This document shows positions 21,835 through 33,800 of a stretch of 64,000 nucleotides of DNA, piece after piece. Every line of letters begins with the position of its first letter. Position 1 is the stretch's first letter. Location of the stretch: assembly GCA_022606425.2 (NCBI GenBank), contig JAHDVF020001503.1:248001-312000 (forward strand), written 5' to 3'. The DNA is from Lepidostoma basale. Its lineage: Eukaryota; Arthropoda; Insecta; Trichoptera; Lepidostomatidae. A model generated the notes under the pieces. That model made no database searches, was not told where the DNA came from, and saw nothing but the letters and a program-made list of their open reading frames with translations. The position numbers and the translations under genes are program-made.

Positions 21835-24800
21835 CTGAAATAATAGGAAAAACGTTAAAAAACATTGGAAACCTCCCATTCGACCTATTGTTCTTGTTTC
21901 CAGAAAGTAGAAGGCAGAGATTAATGTTCACACTCTTTCATCTATCTACAGCATATATCTTGTGTCATTATTTTGATAGCTTCTTCCTTCACTTCTATAA
22001 TACATAAAACTCTACTATACACTGCCCCTACTACAATGGATATGTCTCTATAGGCAGTGAGTGCACTTCTCTACACCACAATCCCCCCTTCTAGTGATTA
22101 TTAAAATACCACATTTTGAATGTATACAATGCGTATCGACAGCAAGATCAGAATATACAAAACATGCGTGCGACCCATCATGACGTACGCTGTAGAGACG
22201 CGGGCTGACACTGTGCGAACCAAGGGACTACTTAGAACATCGGAGATGAAGGTCCTAAGATCAATTACTGGAAAAACCCTCCGAGATCGTGTCCGCAACG
22301 CAGACATAAGGAAAACCTGCGAAATAGAGGATATCGTTCAGTGGAGTAGATCCAGAAGAAGATACTGGAGGGACCATGTAGCCCGAATGGATGGTGACAG
22401 ACTCGCATATACAGCCGCCTATGAAATCCCTTCCGGACACCGCCCACCTGGAAGACCGCCTAAGAGATGGAGGGACAGCTGGATCTCATCATCCCACGAG
22501 ATATGATTTCTGTGTCACAGATCGTCAGATCTATCAAAAGAAGAAGAAGAAGAAGAAGACTCTTTCATCTATCTACAGCATATATCCTACTTGTGTCATT
22601 ATTTTGATAGCTTCTTGCTTCACTTCTATAACACATAAAACTCTACTATACACTGCCCCTACTACAATGGATATGTCTCTATAGGCAGTGAGTGCACTTC
22701 TCTACACCACAATCCCCCCTTCTAGTGATTATTAAAATACCACATTTTGAATGTATACAAATTCTTGTAGACAAATACTGGATTTTACGTATTGTGGATA
22801 ATTTTTATAACTAACTAACTAACTAACCATTACGCCGTCTCCCCGAAGGGGTAGGCAGAAAGAATGGACTGCCACACCTTTCTCTCCTGACATATTTCTC
22901 TCGCTTCCTCAACATTCATACATCGTGTCATGCACGCGCGTCGATTTCTCTGACTCCTCACATGGCCGACATTCAATATTTGATTTATTTGATCGTGCCA
23001 CGTTTTCCTCGGTCTTCCGATTCTATTTCTGGTACCATTTACATCATAAACATATAATTTTTTTACCATTCTTTCTTCATTCATTCTTTCCATATGTCCA
23101 AACCATCTTAACGATCCTTTCATTATTTTGTTCATGACACCATCATTCGCACCGCATTCACTTCTTATATTTTCATTCGACACTCTATCATACACAGAAT
23201 ATCTACACATTCGTCTAAGAGATTTCATTTCTACTGCATTTATTCTACTTCCATCCTTCCTTTGCCAGTTCCATGCTTCGCTTCCATACATAAGGGTCGG
23301 TGGAAGAACACCATTGTGCACTGCCATTCTAGCTTTTTTGGATAGGTTTTTGTTTGCGATGACAACTTTAAGTGCACCATTCACTTTGTTGCCTGCCCCA
23401 ACCCTTCTTTCAATATCCCTCTCCACTCTCCCATCTCTTATAAACATACTACCTAAATACACAAACTCAACTACTTGCTCCAAGTTTTCACCATTCACGC
23501 TAATGTTGCAGACTGTCATGGTTTCTTCCTTTTCAAAAATCATTACCTTGGACTTATTAACATTCATCATCAAATCATTTCGCATGCATACCTCATACAT
23601 AAATTTTTTTTTATATAAGGATTAATTGTATCTCAATAGAGACGAAGATGTAAATTGTTTTCTGGGGTATGGTGACGCTAGTGTAGAGTGAACTAGTGTA
23701 GAGTAATAGGGTGGTGATCTAGGGGATAGAACGCATGGCTTCTGATCAAGGGGACTTGGGTTCGAGCCTGGACACGACCAGATTCCTTCATCATAATAAT
23801 GAGCTATTTTCTGCTCACATTGAAGATTGTAAAATAAATTCTAATATCATTGATTTAAATCTTTGGTGTCAGTCTTTAAAAAAAAAAAAGTGAAGATAGG
23901 TGCAGCATTCTAGCATATATACAACTTCCAAAAATTTGTCAGACGTGGTGGTCGTAAGAAGGGTAGAATGGAGAATGTTGTTAAACATAAAGCGATCGCT
24001 CAACCCAACCAATGACAGGTCATAAGTCCTGTAAGCGCCTCGACCACCATATTCTGTTCCCAGACAAAAATTAACATCTTCGTCTCTATTGAGATACAAT
24101 TAATCCTTATTATTATTATTATTATTATTTTTAATGAGTTTTTAACTAACTAACTAACCAACTAACCATCACGCCGTCTCCCCGAAGGGGTGGGCAGAAA
24201 GAATGGACTGCCACACTTTTCTTTCCTGACATATTTCTCGTACGGTGGTATGGGGAATGTTGTATTACATAAAGCGTGCGCTTAACCCAACCAATGACAG
24301 GTCATAAGTCCTGTAAACACCTTGATCAAGCATATTCCGTTTCCAATTTGCATCTTCGTCTCTATTGAGTTACAATTCATTCTTAAAACGTTTTTTTAAT
24401 CTTGTATGGAAATGGGTCGTCTGGATGTTCTGCTTGTATGCCAACTCTACTATGCCCTACTCATGCTTCAGTGGACATATCTGTATTATATATTTGTTGT
24501 TCCATACCATTCTCCGCAGTGAATCTTGCGCCGAAAGCGGTGGGCCTGGTGTCCTCATCATGTGATCCGGGCCCTAAAAATTAATAATGCAGTTTCATAT
24601 AACAAGCGCCTAGTGTTGTGGAACGATAATGTTAACTTGAAACTCCGACAAAGAATGATTAAATGTTATATATGGTCTGTTCTACTATATGACTGCGAAA
24701 CCTGGACTCTGAAAGTGAATTTAATGAACCGGCTGGAGGCGTTTGAGATGTGGATATACCGCAGAATGCTTCGTATACCGTGGACTGATAGGGTCAGTAA

Positions 24801-27800
24801 TGCAGACGTACTGCAGAGAGCCAGAGCCAATTGAGGGCTGTTGTCGAGTGTGAAAATAAGAAAGGTCTCATATTTGGGTCATGTGCCAAGGGGAGAAAAA
24901 TACCACCTCTATCGACTGATATTAATGGGTAAAGTGGAGGGACGCCGAGGAGTTGATAGAAGGCTGCTGTCCTGGCTGCGGAACATCAAAGAGTGGACAG
25001 GAATAACAAGAGTTCAGAGACTGTTCCAAGTGGCGCAGGAGAGAGATGCCTTTGCTGCAGTGATCGCCAACGTTGGGGGGGCCTGACACGGCACCGAAGA
25101 CGAAGGTGTAGTGGCCGCTACAACAGCGACCAGGAGCAATGGAGAGATACGCTCCATAACCCGGCAGCCCCTTATAACAAGCGTCTGGTGTAGTGGCCGC
25201 TGCAACAGCGACCAGGAGCAATGGAGAGATACGCTCCATAACCCGGCAGCCCCTTATAACAAGCGCCTGGTGTAGTGGCCGCTACAACAGCGACCAGCAA
25301 TGGAGAGATACGCTCCATAACCCGGCAGCCCCTTATAACAAGCGCCTGGTGTAGTGGCCGCTACAACAGCGACCAGGAGCAATGGAGAGATACGCTCCAT
25401 AACCCGGCAGCCCCTTATAACAAGCGCCTGGTGTAGTGGCCGCTACAACAGCGACCAGGAGCAATGGAGAGATACGCTCCATAACCCGGCAGCCCCTTAT
25501 AACAAGCGCCTGGTGTAGTGGCCGCTACAACAGCGACCAGAAGCAATGGAGAGACACGCTCCATAACCCGGCAGCCCCTTATAACAAGCGCCTGGTGAAG
25601 TGGCCGCTACAACAGCGACCAGCAATGGCGAGACACGCTCCATAACCCGGCAGCCCCTTATAACAAGCGCCTGGTGAAGTGGCCGCTACAACAGCGACCA
25701 GCAATGGCGAGACACGCTCCATAACCCGGCAGCTCCTTATAACAACAGTCTGATGAAGTGGCCGCTTCATGTAAGAGATATTTCATTCTATTCACCTGAG
25801 ATGATGCAGAGTTCTGAAGACCCCCACGATTGGCAGACATCAGACTTGCCTTAGTACCTGAAAATGCAAAAAATATTTAGATTAATCCTCAGGTTATACG
25901 GACGTCTGTTTCGTAAGTTTTTGCCTGGTGTCCTAGAACTGTCACCCGAAACCTAGGACGTCCCCAACTTCGTTGGAGGGATGGCGGTCGTCGGCACGAC
26001 ATGGATCCGTGTTGTCCAGGATGGAGAGAAGTGGAAGCAGACGGAGGAGGCCATTGTCAATCCGACCGATTTTAAATCTCACCTAAAAACCCACCTTTTT
26101 AAAATATCGCATAAAATGTAAACAACGGTTATCCGATTGCTGGTGTCACATGCAGCTCTCATGACTAAAACATTGTGCTAGCGCCCTTAAGGTGAGCTAT
26201 ACGTATTCACGAAAACGGCGCTATACAAATTAGCTTAATTATTATTGTTGTTATTATTATTTTTTAATATAATTATGTCCAGGAGTGGACGGATATAGGC
26301 TGATGATCACGATGATGATTGTGATCCTTTGGAAGACTCCATGACAGACCCAGGAGAAAAAGGAGAAGAATGGAAAGAAGTAGAAGAATGAGAAGAAGGA
26401 GAAGAATGAGAAGAAGTGGAATAAAGATAAGAAGGAGAACAAGGAAAACAAGGAGAAGAAGTAAAATAAGGAGAAGAAGGAGAAGAATGGAAAGAAGTAG
26501 AAGAATGAGAAGAAGGAGAAGAATGAGAAGAAGTAGAAGAAGCGGAAGAAGCAGAAGAATGAGAAGAAGTGGAAGAAAGATAAGAAGGAGAACAAGGAGA
26601 CGAAGTAAAAGAAGGAGAAGAAGTAGAAGAACGAGAAGAAGGAGAAGAATGAGAAGAAGGAGAAGAAGCAGATGAACGAGAAGAAGTAGAAGAAGCAGAA
26701 GAAGCAGAAGAATGAGATGCATGAGAGGAAGAAGAAGAAGGAGAAGAAAGACGAGAAGAAGGAGATGAAGGAGAAGAAGGAGAAGAAGGAGAAGAAGGAG
26801 ACGTATGAGAAGAATGAGAAGAAGGTGAAGAAGGAGAAGAAGGAGAAGAAGGAGAAGAAGGAGAAGAAGGAGAAGAATGAGAAGAAGGAGAAGTAGGAGC
26901 AGAAGGAGAAGAAGGAGAAGAAGGAGAAGAGGAGATTTTCGACTTACCAGGCGAAGAGCTGCCCCTTGAGGAACCCCCCGATCCAATGGTCAGAGGCGAT
27001 TCTGAAATGTATCAAAATGTTTCTCATTACGAGACAGAAGTTCCCCTGTATTAAAGGCGAGATATTTTCTAAACGAGGTGACAAAGGAGAGAGACCTCTT
27101 TGGATGCAATTATAGTGAATTTGTAAATACTCTTAGGGTAAATTCTGGTTTCCAATAACGGCCGTTCACAATGGAGTTCTGGTCCCAACCCTAATGTATG
27201 AAAGCGAAGCATGGAACTGGCAGAAAAAGGATGAGAGCAGAATAAATGCGGTAGAGATGAGGTCCCTAAGACGTATGTGTGGTAGAACGATATACGACAG
27301 AATCTCAAATGCTGATATAAGAAAGGAATGTAGAGCGGAAGAAGGTATTATGAAAGGATCGCTGCGATGGTTCGGACATATGGAACACATGGATGGTTAA
27401 GAAAGTATACGTAAATGATGTAAATGGAGTACGGAGTCGAGGCAGACCGAGGAAAACATGGCATGACCAAATTAATCAAATTTTGAAGGTTGGTAATGCA
27501 GAAGTCGGAGGAATCGACTTGCGTGTATGACTCGTTATATGAATGTGAAGCTAGAGAGGTGTACCAGGATAGAGTAGTGTGGCGGTCCATTCTCTCTGCC
27601 TACCCCTGCGGGGAAACGGTGTGATGGTTTGTTTGTTTGTCTATTATTTAAAACTATTGCAACTGAACAACTAATTTGACTTGGTATTGGCTGCAAGAGC
27701 AGTCACATCACAAGTAGACTTACCACAAGTACGTATCAGACTTACCAGACGTGGCCTGGTGGACTCTCCTGGCCCTCTGCAGCTCCGAGGACCACCTCTC

Positions 27801-30800
27801 AGCGTCCCTGGATCCAGTGGACCCGCTTAGCTTCACCAGCATCTGGAGGCCTGCGAAGATCGAATTGAAAATCGATAGCAATTTATTATTTTGATAGATA
27901 TCTTGGACAGCATTAGTACAGACTGATTTATTTCTCATAATCTAACTCTTTCAGTGATATGGAGTCCTCACAAGTCGAGATATTCCGCTATGCTAGAGAG
28001 GGTTCAGATTTTTTTTGAGGTATCTATCTCTAAATGATGGAGTATGATAGTTTTCAAATCAAATCAAATCAAATCAAATCAGTTTATTAACTCAAAAGAC
28101 ATTACAAACAGGAAAATGTTTAAGGCATCTATTGAGTACAGGTCAAACATTATAAAAATACAACAAAGTACCAGGAACGCATTAGAGATGGTTCCACATT
28201 AGGAAGACAAAATACTTTCTAAAGTCAAGAGTGTTTGTCCCCTGAACGTACCTTCACTAATATAAAAGACGTCGATCTCCGAGGAGACCGCGTTCAGCAG
28301 ACTAATTGCTCTTCCCACCGGTGTCATCAGAGGCAGGTTGGTTCTGGCGGCCGGTGGGTAAAACAATCTATGCTGTCGCTGTCGGAGATATCTATCAGGG
28401 ACAAATAGCCGAACACCCTCCAGCACGGCCGAGTTCTCGAAATATCCCCTGAGTAATCTAAAGAAAAGGGTAATGAGATGCCCATCTCTTCGAAGCTGAT
28501 GGTAATATATGATTATATCAAAACTTACATTCTATGTTATCTGGATGGCGCTGGTGAAGCCTGGAATATGCAGCGATCGCCTCCTTGTGCTTTCCCATAG
28601 TCCTCAGGCAGCCGGCTTCCAGAAGAGACCACTGAACCTGGAAACAATACACCATCAGGGATGTGAATATCTTTATGGAGCAATGTCCGAGAGGCAAATT
28701 CTCTCGATTCTACGGAGAATACTGTGTTCGGAGTGTGTCATCTTTCATACGAATGGAGCGATGTCCACTCTTGATTCTACGGAGTATTCTGCCTCCTTAA
28801 CGTCGGACCATTGCTCTTGTGCTCCTGGTATAATGTGTCATCTATCCCACTGTATTCCTCTCGGGCAGAGGTGGACATCTTTCACACGAATGGAGCAATG
28901 TCCACTCTTGATTCTACGGAGTATTCTGCCTCCTTAACGTCGGACCATTGCTCTTGTGCTCCTGGTATAATGTGTCATCTATCCCACTGTATTCCTCTCG
29001 GGCAGCGGTGGACATCTTTCACACGAATGGAGCAATGTCCACTCTTGATTCTACGGAGTATTCTGCCTCCTTAACGTCGGACCATTGCTCTTGTTCTCCT
29101 GGTATAATGTGTCATCTATCTTACTGCATTCCTCTCGGTTAGAGATGGATGTCTTTCATACGAATAGAGCAATGTCCACTCTTGATTCTACGGAGTATTC
29201 TGCCTCCTTAACGTCAGACCATTGCTCTTGTGCTCCTGGTATAATGTGTCATCTATCCCACTGCATTCCTCTCGGGAAGAGATGGACATCTTTCATACGA
29301 ATCAAGAATGGAGCAATGTCCACTCTTGATTCTACGGAGTATTCTGCCTCCTTAACGTCGGACCATTGCTCTTGTGCTCCTGGTATAATGTGTCATCTAT
29401 CTCACTGCATTACTCTCGGGCAGAGATGGATGTCTTTCATACGAATAGAGCAATGTCCACTCTTGATTCTACGGAGTATTCTGCCTCCTTAACGTCAGAC
29501 CATTGCTCTTTGCTCAACTTTCATACGAATGGAAAAATGTCATTAAGACGAATACTCTTGATTCTACGGAGTATTCTACCTTCTAACCGTCAGATTAAAT
29601 CTTTTGTGTTGTTGGTCTAGTGCGTTGTTGGTCTGGTTTGTTGTTGGTCTGGTGAATTGTTGGTCCAGTGTGTTGTTGGTCAGACGTGTTGATGGTTTGG
29701 TGTGTTGTTGGTCAGGTGTGTTGTTGGTCAGGTGTGTTGCTGGTCTGATGGGTGGTATTGACTGACCTGATTAGGGCAGAGTATGGCCGCCCGTTGGAAG
29801 TAGGACATGGCTAGTGGAGCATCTCCCGTGGCCCGGGCCCGTGACCCTAGCCAGCCGGCCACCTCGGGAGACCCTGGGAATATGGCGTCCACCTGATCAA
29901 GAGACAAACAATAACTAAAAAAAAGTGTAAGAATTAGAAAAAATTAAAAATTGCATCTCTGAGACAACTCCCACTATAATGTAAATATGTCGACCACCGA
30001 GGCGACCCGATTAATCAATGAGATTGCTCTACCCACAAGCTTAACCATTGGCAGTTTAAAAAAAAAAAAAGACTAATACCAAGGATTTTAACCAATGATA
30101 TTAGAACTTATTTTACAATCTTCAATGTGAGCAGAAAATAGCTCGTTATTATGAAGAAGGAATCTGGTCATGTCTAGGCTTGAACCCAAGTCCCCTGAAT
30201 CAGGAGCCAAGCGTTCTATCCCCTAGGTTGGTTCTGCTGCTTCTTCTTCTTCTTTCCCCTCGCTTCTTCCCGTTACTCGGGGTCGGATTTTTTCATCATT
30301 TGGCGCCAGGTATTTCTTTCCTAGGCAGCTTTCTCCTTAAGGCCTAGGGCCTTAATATCCCTCTGCACATTCGTAAGTCAGGTAGTTTGAGGTCTTCCTC
30401 TCCCTCTCCTATTAGACACAGAAATACACTTTTTCACTACATGGCCGTGAGGTCTCCTCATCAAATGACCATACCATCGGAACCTTGTTTCTGACAACTT
30501 TTGTTTTATGGGGGATACCTTGAAACTTCCCCTCACATATTATTTGCGCACCTTGTCTTTCGATGTGACTCCTGGACCACCGCAGCATGCGCATTTCTGT
30601 TGTATGGAGTTTTTGTTCATGTATCTTTTTAGCCGGCCATACTTCGCTTCCGTATAGTAACGCCGGCCGGATAGCTGTTTTATAAATCTTGCCCTTTGTC
30701 ATTGGCATTTTCAGATCAAAGTCAGCGTTCGTCATTTATTCCATCCAGATATTGTTAGCTTACTGCGCTGTCATTGACAAAGGTAATCATCAGGGACAAA

Positions 30801-33800
30801 TAGACGTACCGGAGGAACTAACTGAAATCCTTCAATAACTAAACGATGTATCCAAATCTATAGGTTTGAATCTATAGGTTTGAATATGAAGACCAAGGTG
30901 ATGGGCACGGAAAGGCTTGAAATCAACTTAGATGGCAACAAAATCGAGAATGTCCAAGAATATACACACCTGGGACACAATATTTGATGGGACCGAGATA
31001 ACCAAACCGGCAGCTTTCGGAAACATGGGTTATATTCTTAAAAAAAAAACAGAAAATACCGATCAACCTGAAATGAAAAGTCTATGAAGCCTGTGTTCTG
31101 CCAGTTGGTGCTTATGGTCTTGAAACTGTAACATGTAGGTGCCAAAATGAGCGGAGTGTCAGTAAGCTGTCTCTTGTATGCGGATGACGCTGTCCTACTT
31201 GCTGACAACGAACATGAACTACAAGTCCTGGTGAATTGTATGTATGAGGTATGCATGCGAAATGATCTGATGATGAATGTTAATAAGTCCAAGGTAATGA
31301 TTTTTGAAAAGGAAGAAACCATGACAGTCTGCAACATTAGCGCGAATGGTGAAAATTTGGAGCAAGTAGTTGAGTTTGTGTATTTAGGTAGTATGTTTAC
31401 AGTGGAGAGGGATATTGAAAGAAGGGTTGGGGCAGGCAACCGAGTGAATGGTGCACTTAAAGTTGTCATCGCAAACAAAAACCTATCCAAAAAAGCTAGA
31501 ATGGTAGTGCACAATGGTGTTCTTCTACCGACCCTTATGTATGGAAGCGAAGCATGGAACTGGCAAAGGAAGGATGAAAGTAGAATAAATGCAGTAGAAA
31601 TGAGATCTCTTAGACGAGTGTGTGGATATTCTGTGTACGATAGAGTGTCGAATGAAAATATAAGAAGTGAATGCGGTGCGAATGATGGTGTCATGAACAA
31701 AATAATGAAAGGATCATTAAGATGGTTTGGACATATGGAAAGAACGAATGAAGAAAGAATGGTAAAAAAATTATATGTTAATGATGTAAATGGTACCAGA
31801 AATAGAGGAAGACCGAGGAAAACGTGGCACGATCAAATAAATCAAATATTGAATGTCGGCCATGTGAGGAGTCAGAGAAATCGACGCGCGTGCATGACAC
31901 GATGTATGAATGTTGAGGAAGCGAGAGAAATATGTCAGGAAAGATAGGTGTGGCAGTCTATTCTTTCTGCCTACCCCTTCGGGGAGACGGCGTGATGGTT
32001 AGTTAATTAGTTAGTAACTGTAACATTGTCCAAACAAAGTTCCGAGAAACTACGAGTGACTCAAAGAGCCATGGAAAGATCCATGTTAGGAATAAGCCTA
32101 AGAGACAGAGTCAGAAACGATACGGTGAGAGAAAAAACAAAGGCCACTGACATCATCCACCGGGTGGCGACTCTAAAATGGCAATGGGCAGGTCACGTAG
32201 CCAGAAGCTAGAAGACTGCTGACTTGGAGACCGTGGATGGCGAAGAGAAGTGCAGGGCGACCGCAACTACAGTCGAAGGATGATCTAAACAGACACGTCG
32301 GAATAACCTGGATGCAGTGTGCACAGGACAGAGTGACATGGAAGCAAATGGAGGAGGCCTTGTCCAGGAGCGGACGGGAATAGGCTGATGAAGAAAAAGA
32401 AGAAGAAGAACTAACTAACTAATTCACCATCACGCCATCTCGCTGAAGGGGTAGGCAGAAATAATAGACTACCGCACTTTTCTTCCTGACGTAATTCTTC
32501 AAATACTTTCTCAACGTTCATACATCGTGTCATGCACGCGAGTCGATCTCCGACTCCTCACGTGACCGACTTTCAATATTTGATTGATTTGATAGTGTCA
32601 CGTTTTCCTCGGTCTTCCGTTCCAGCGGAACGGAACAACTTCACGCACGTCCATTACGTCTCTGCCACGAGTTGATTTCCAGGAGAGGTGACATAAAATG
32701 GCCTCCATCCAGTCCTGATTTAATCCCTACGGACTTTTTCCTTTGGGCTTATCTCAAATCTAAAGTTTATTCCTTGGACTTCACATTAATCATCAAATCA
32801 TTTCGCATGCATACCTCATACATATTTATTATCATATTCAAATGAGACATGGAGCGAGACCAACAATGGTCATGGGGTGGCCATTATTATACTCACATCG
32901 AGGTAGCAATGCTGGGCCATGGTGAGGTCTCCTGTCTCTTCGTACACTTTGGCCATCTCACTCAGCACTCCCGTATCATGGGGGAAGTCAGCCAGCACCT
33001 GGTGGTACCTTGAAACAAGAAGCCATGTCTTAAGGGTACATCGAACCTCCAATAATTGAAATCTAGGGGTTCGTATTGACTCTTCGAGCGGTGCAGATCA
33101 ATCCTTCGCTTAAGGATTGATCTGATCCCAAGTACCTCTCCACACCTCCTCGACTTTCGTCTCCCCTGGAAACTATGCGAAATGTTAGAGATCGAGTGTG
33201 AATAACCTCAGTGGATAATATGGATGCATAGGCTAACGTGGAAGGAAACCTCGCCAACCCGTCTGGCAAGCGTGGCGTTGTAATGCCAACCACCCGCCGT
33301 ATGATATGTCATACATGGAGAAGTATGGGGGAGGCCTATGTCCAGCAGTGGATGACAAAGGCTGTTAAAGAAGAAGAAGAATAAAGGGTTCACCATGTCT
33401 GCCTGCTGCCATGGTGAATAGTATGGTGAACACCATGTCAGTATTCTCTTATGTTGGAGAGGGTTCAAAAGAAATTCTTGAGAGCCCTCTACATGAGAGA
33501 GTACGGGGTATATCCTAGGCTCTATCCAACGGCATTTCTCTTGGGTATGCTGGGGTATAATTCCCTCGAACTGAGAAGGGAAGGATTATTGTCAACACAT
33601 TTTTTCAAACTAATTCGAGGCTCTATTGAGAACCACTATGTTCTGGAGCAAATAGGTCTTTTTTCCCCTGATAATTACCTGCGACAGCGCCGACATCAAT
33701 GCGTGTATGACTCGTTGTATGAATGTGGAAAAAGCTAGAGAGGTGTGTCAGGATAGAGTAGGGTGGCGGTCCATTCTCTCTGCCTGCCTCTTCGGAGAAA

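Larger units (their letters stand above)
22741..24110 (-). mobile_element. Element U interrupted by LINE-A and a SINE
   Basis: Left part 22741-22800 (tgaatgtatac, ctggattttacg), right part 23610-24110 (gtatctcaatagagac, then gacgctagtgtagagtg, caacccaaccaatgacaggt and gagatacaatta). LINE-A lies between the parts and a tRNA-derived SINE splits the gacgctag-gtgaagatagg middle. Confidence 0.65.

Noticed and set aside
23707..23780. tRNA gene at the 23.7-kb B box
   Set aside because: Repeated on the opposite strand at 30.1 kb with a shared non-tRNA body and A tail; a SINE.
26273..26986. Long Leu-rich open frame on minus and Arg-rich frame on plus in the GAA tract
   Set aside because: Both are translations of simple-sequence DNA; no start context or homology.
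28811..29620. Repeated 87-codon frames that look like a tandem gene family
   Set aside because: They are the 137-bp satellite read in one frame; 137 is not a multiple of three and the same peptides appear on the opposite strand at 38-39 kb.
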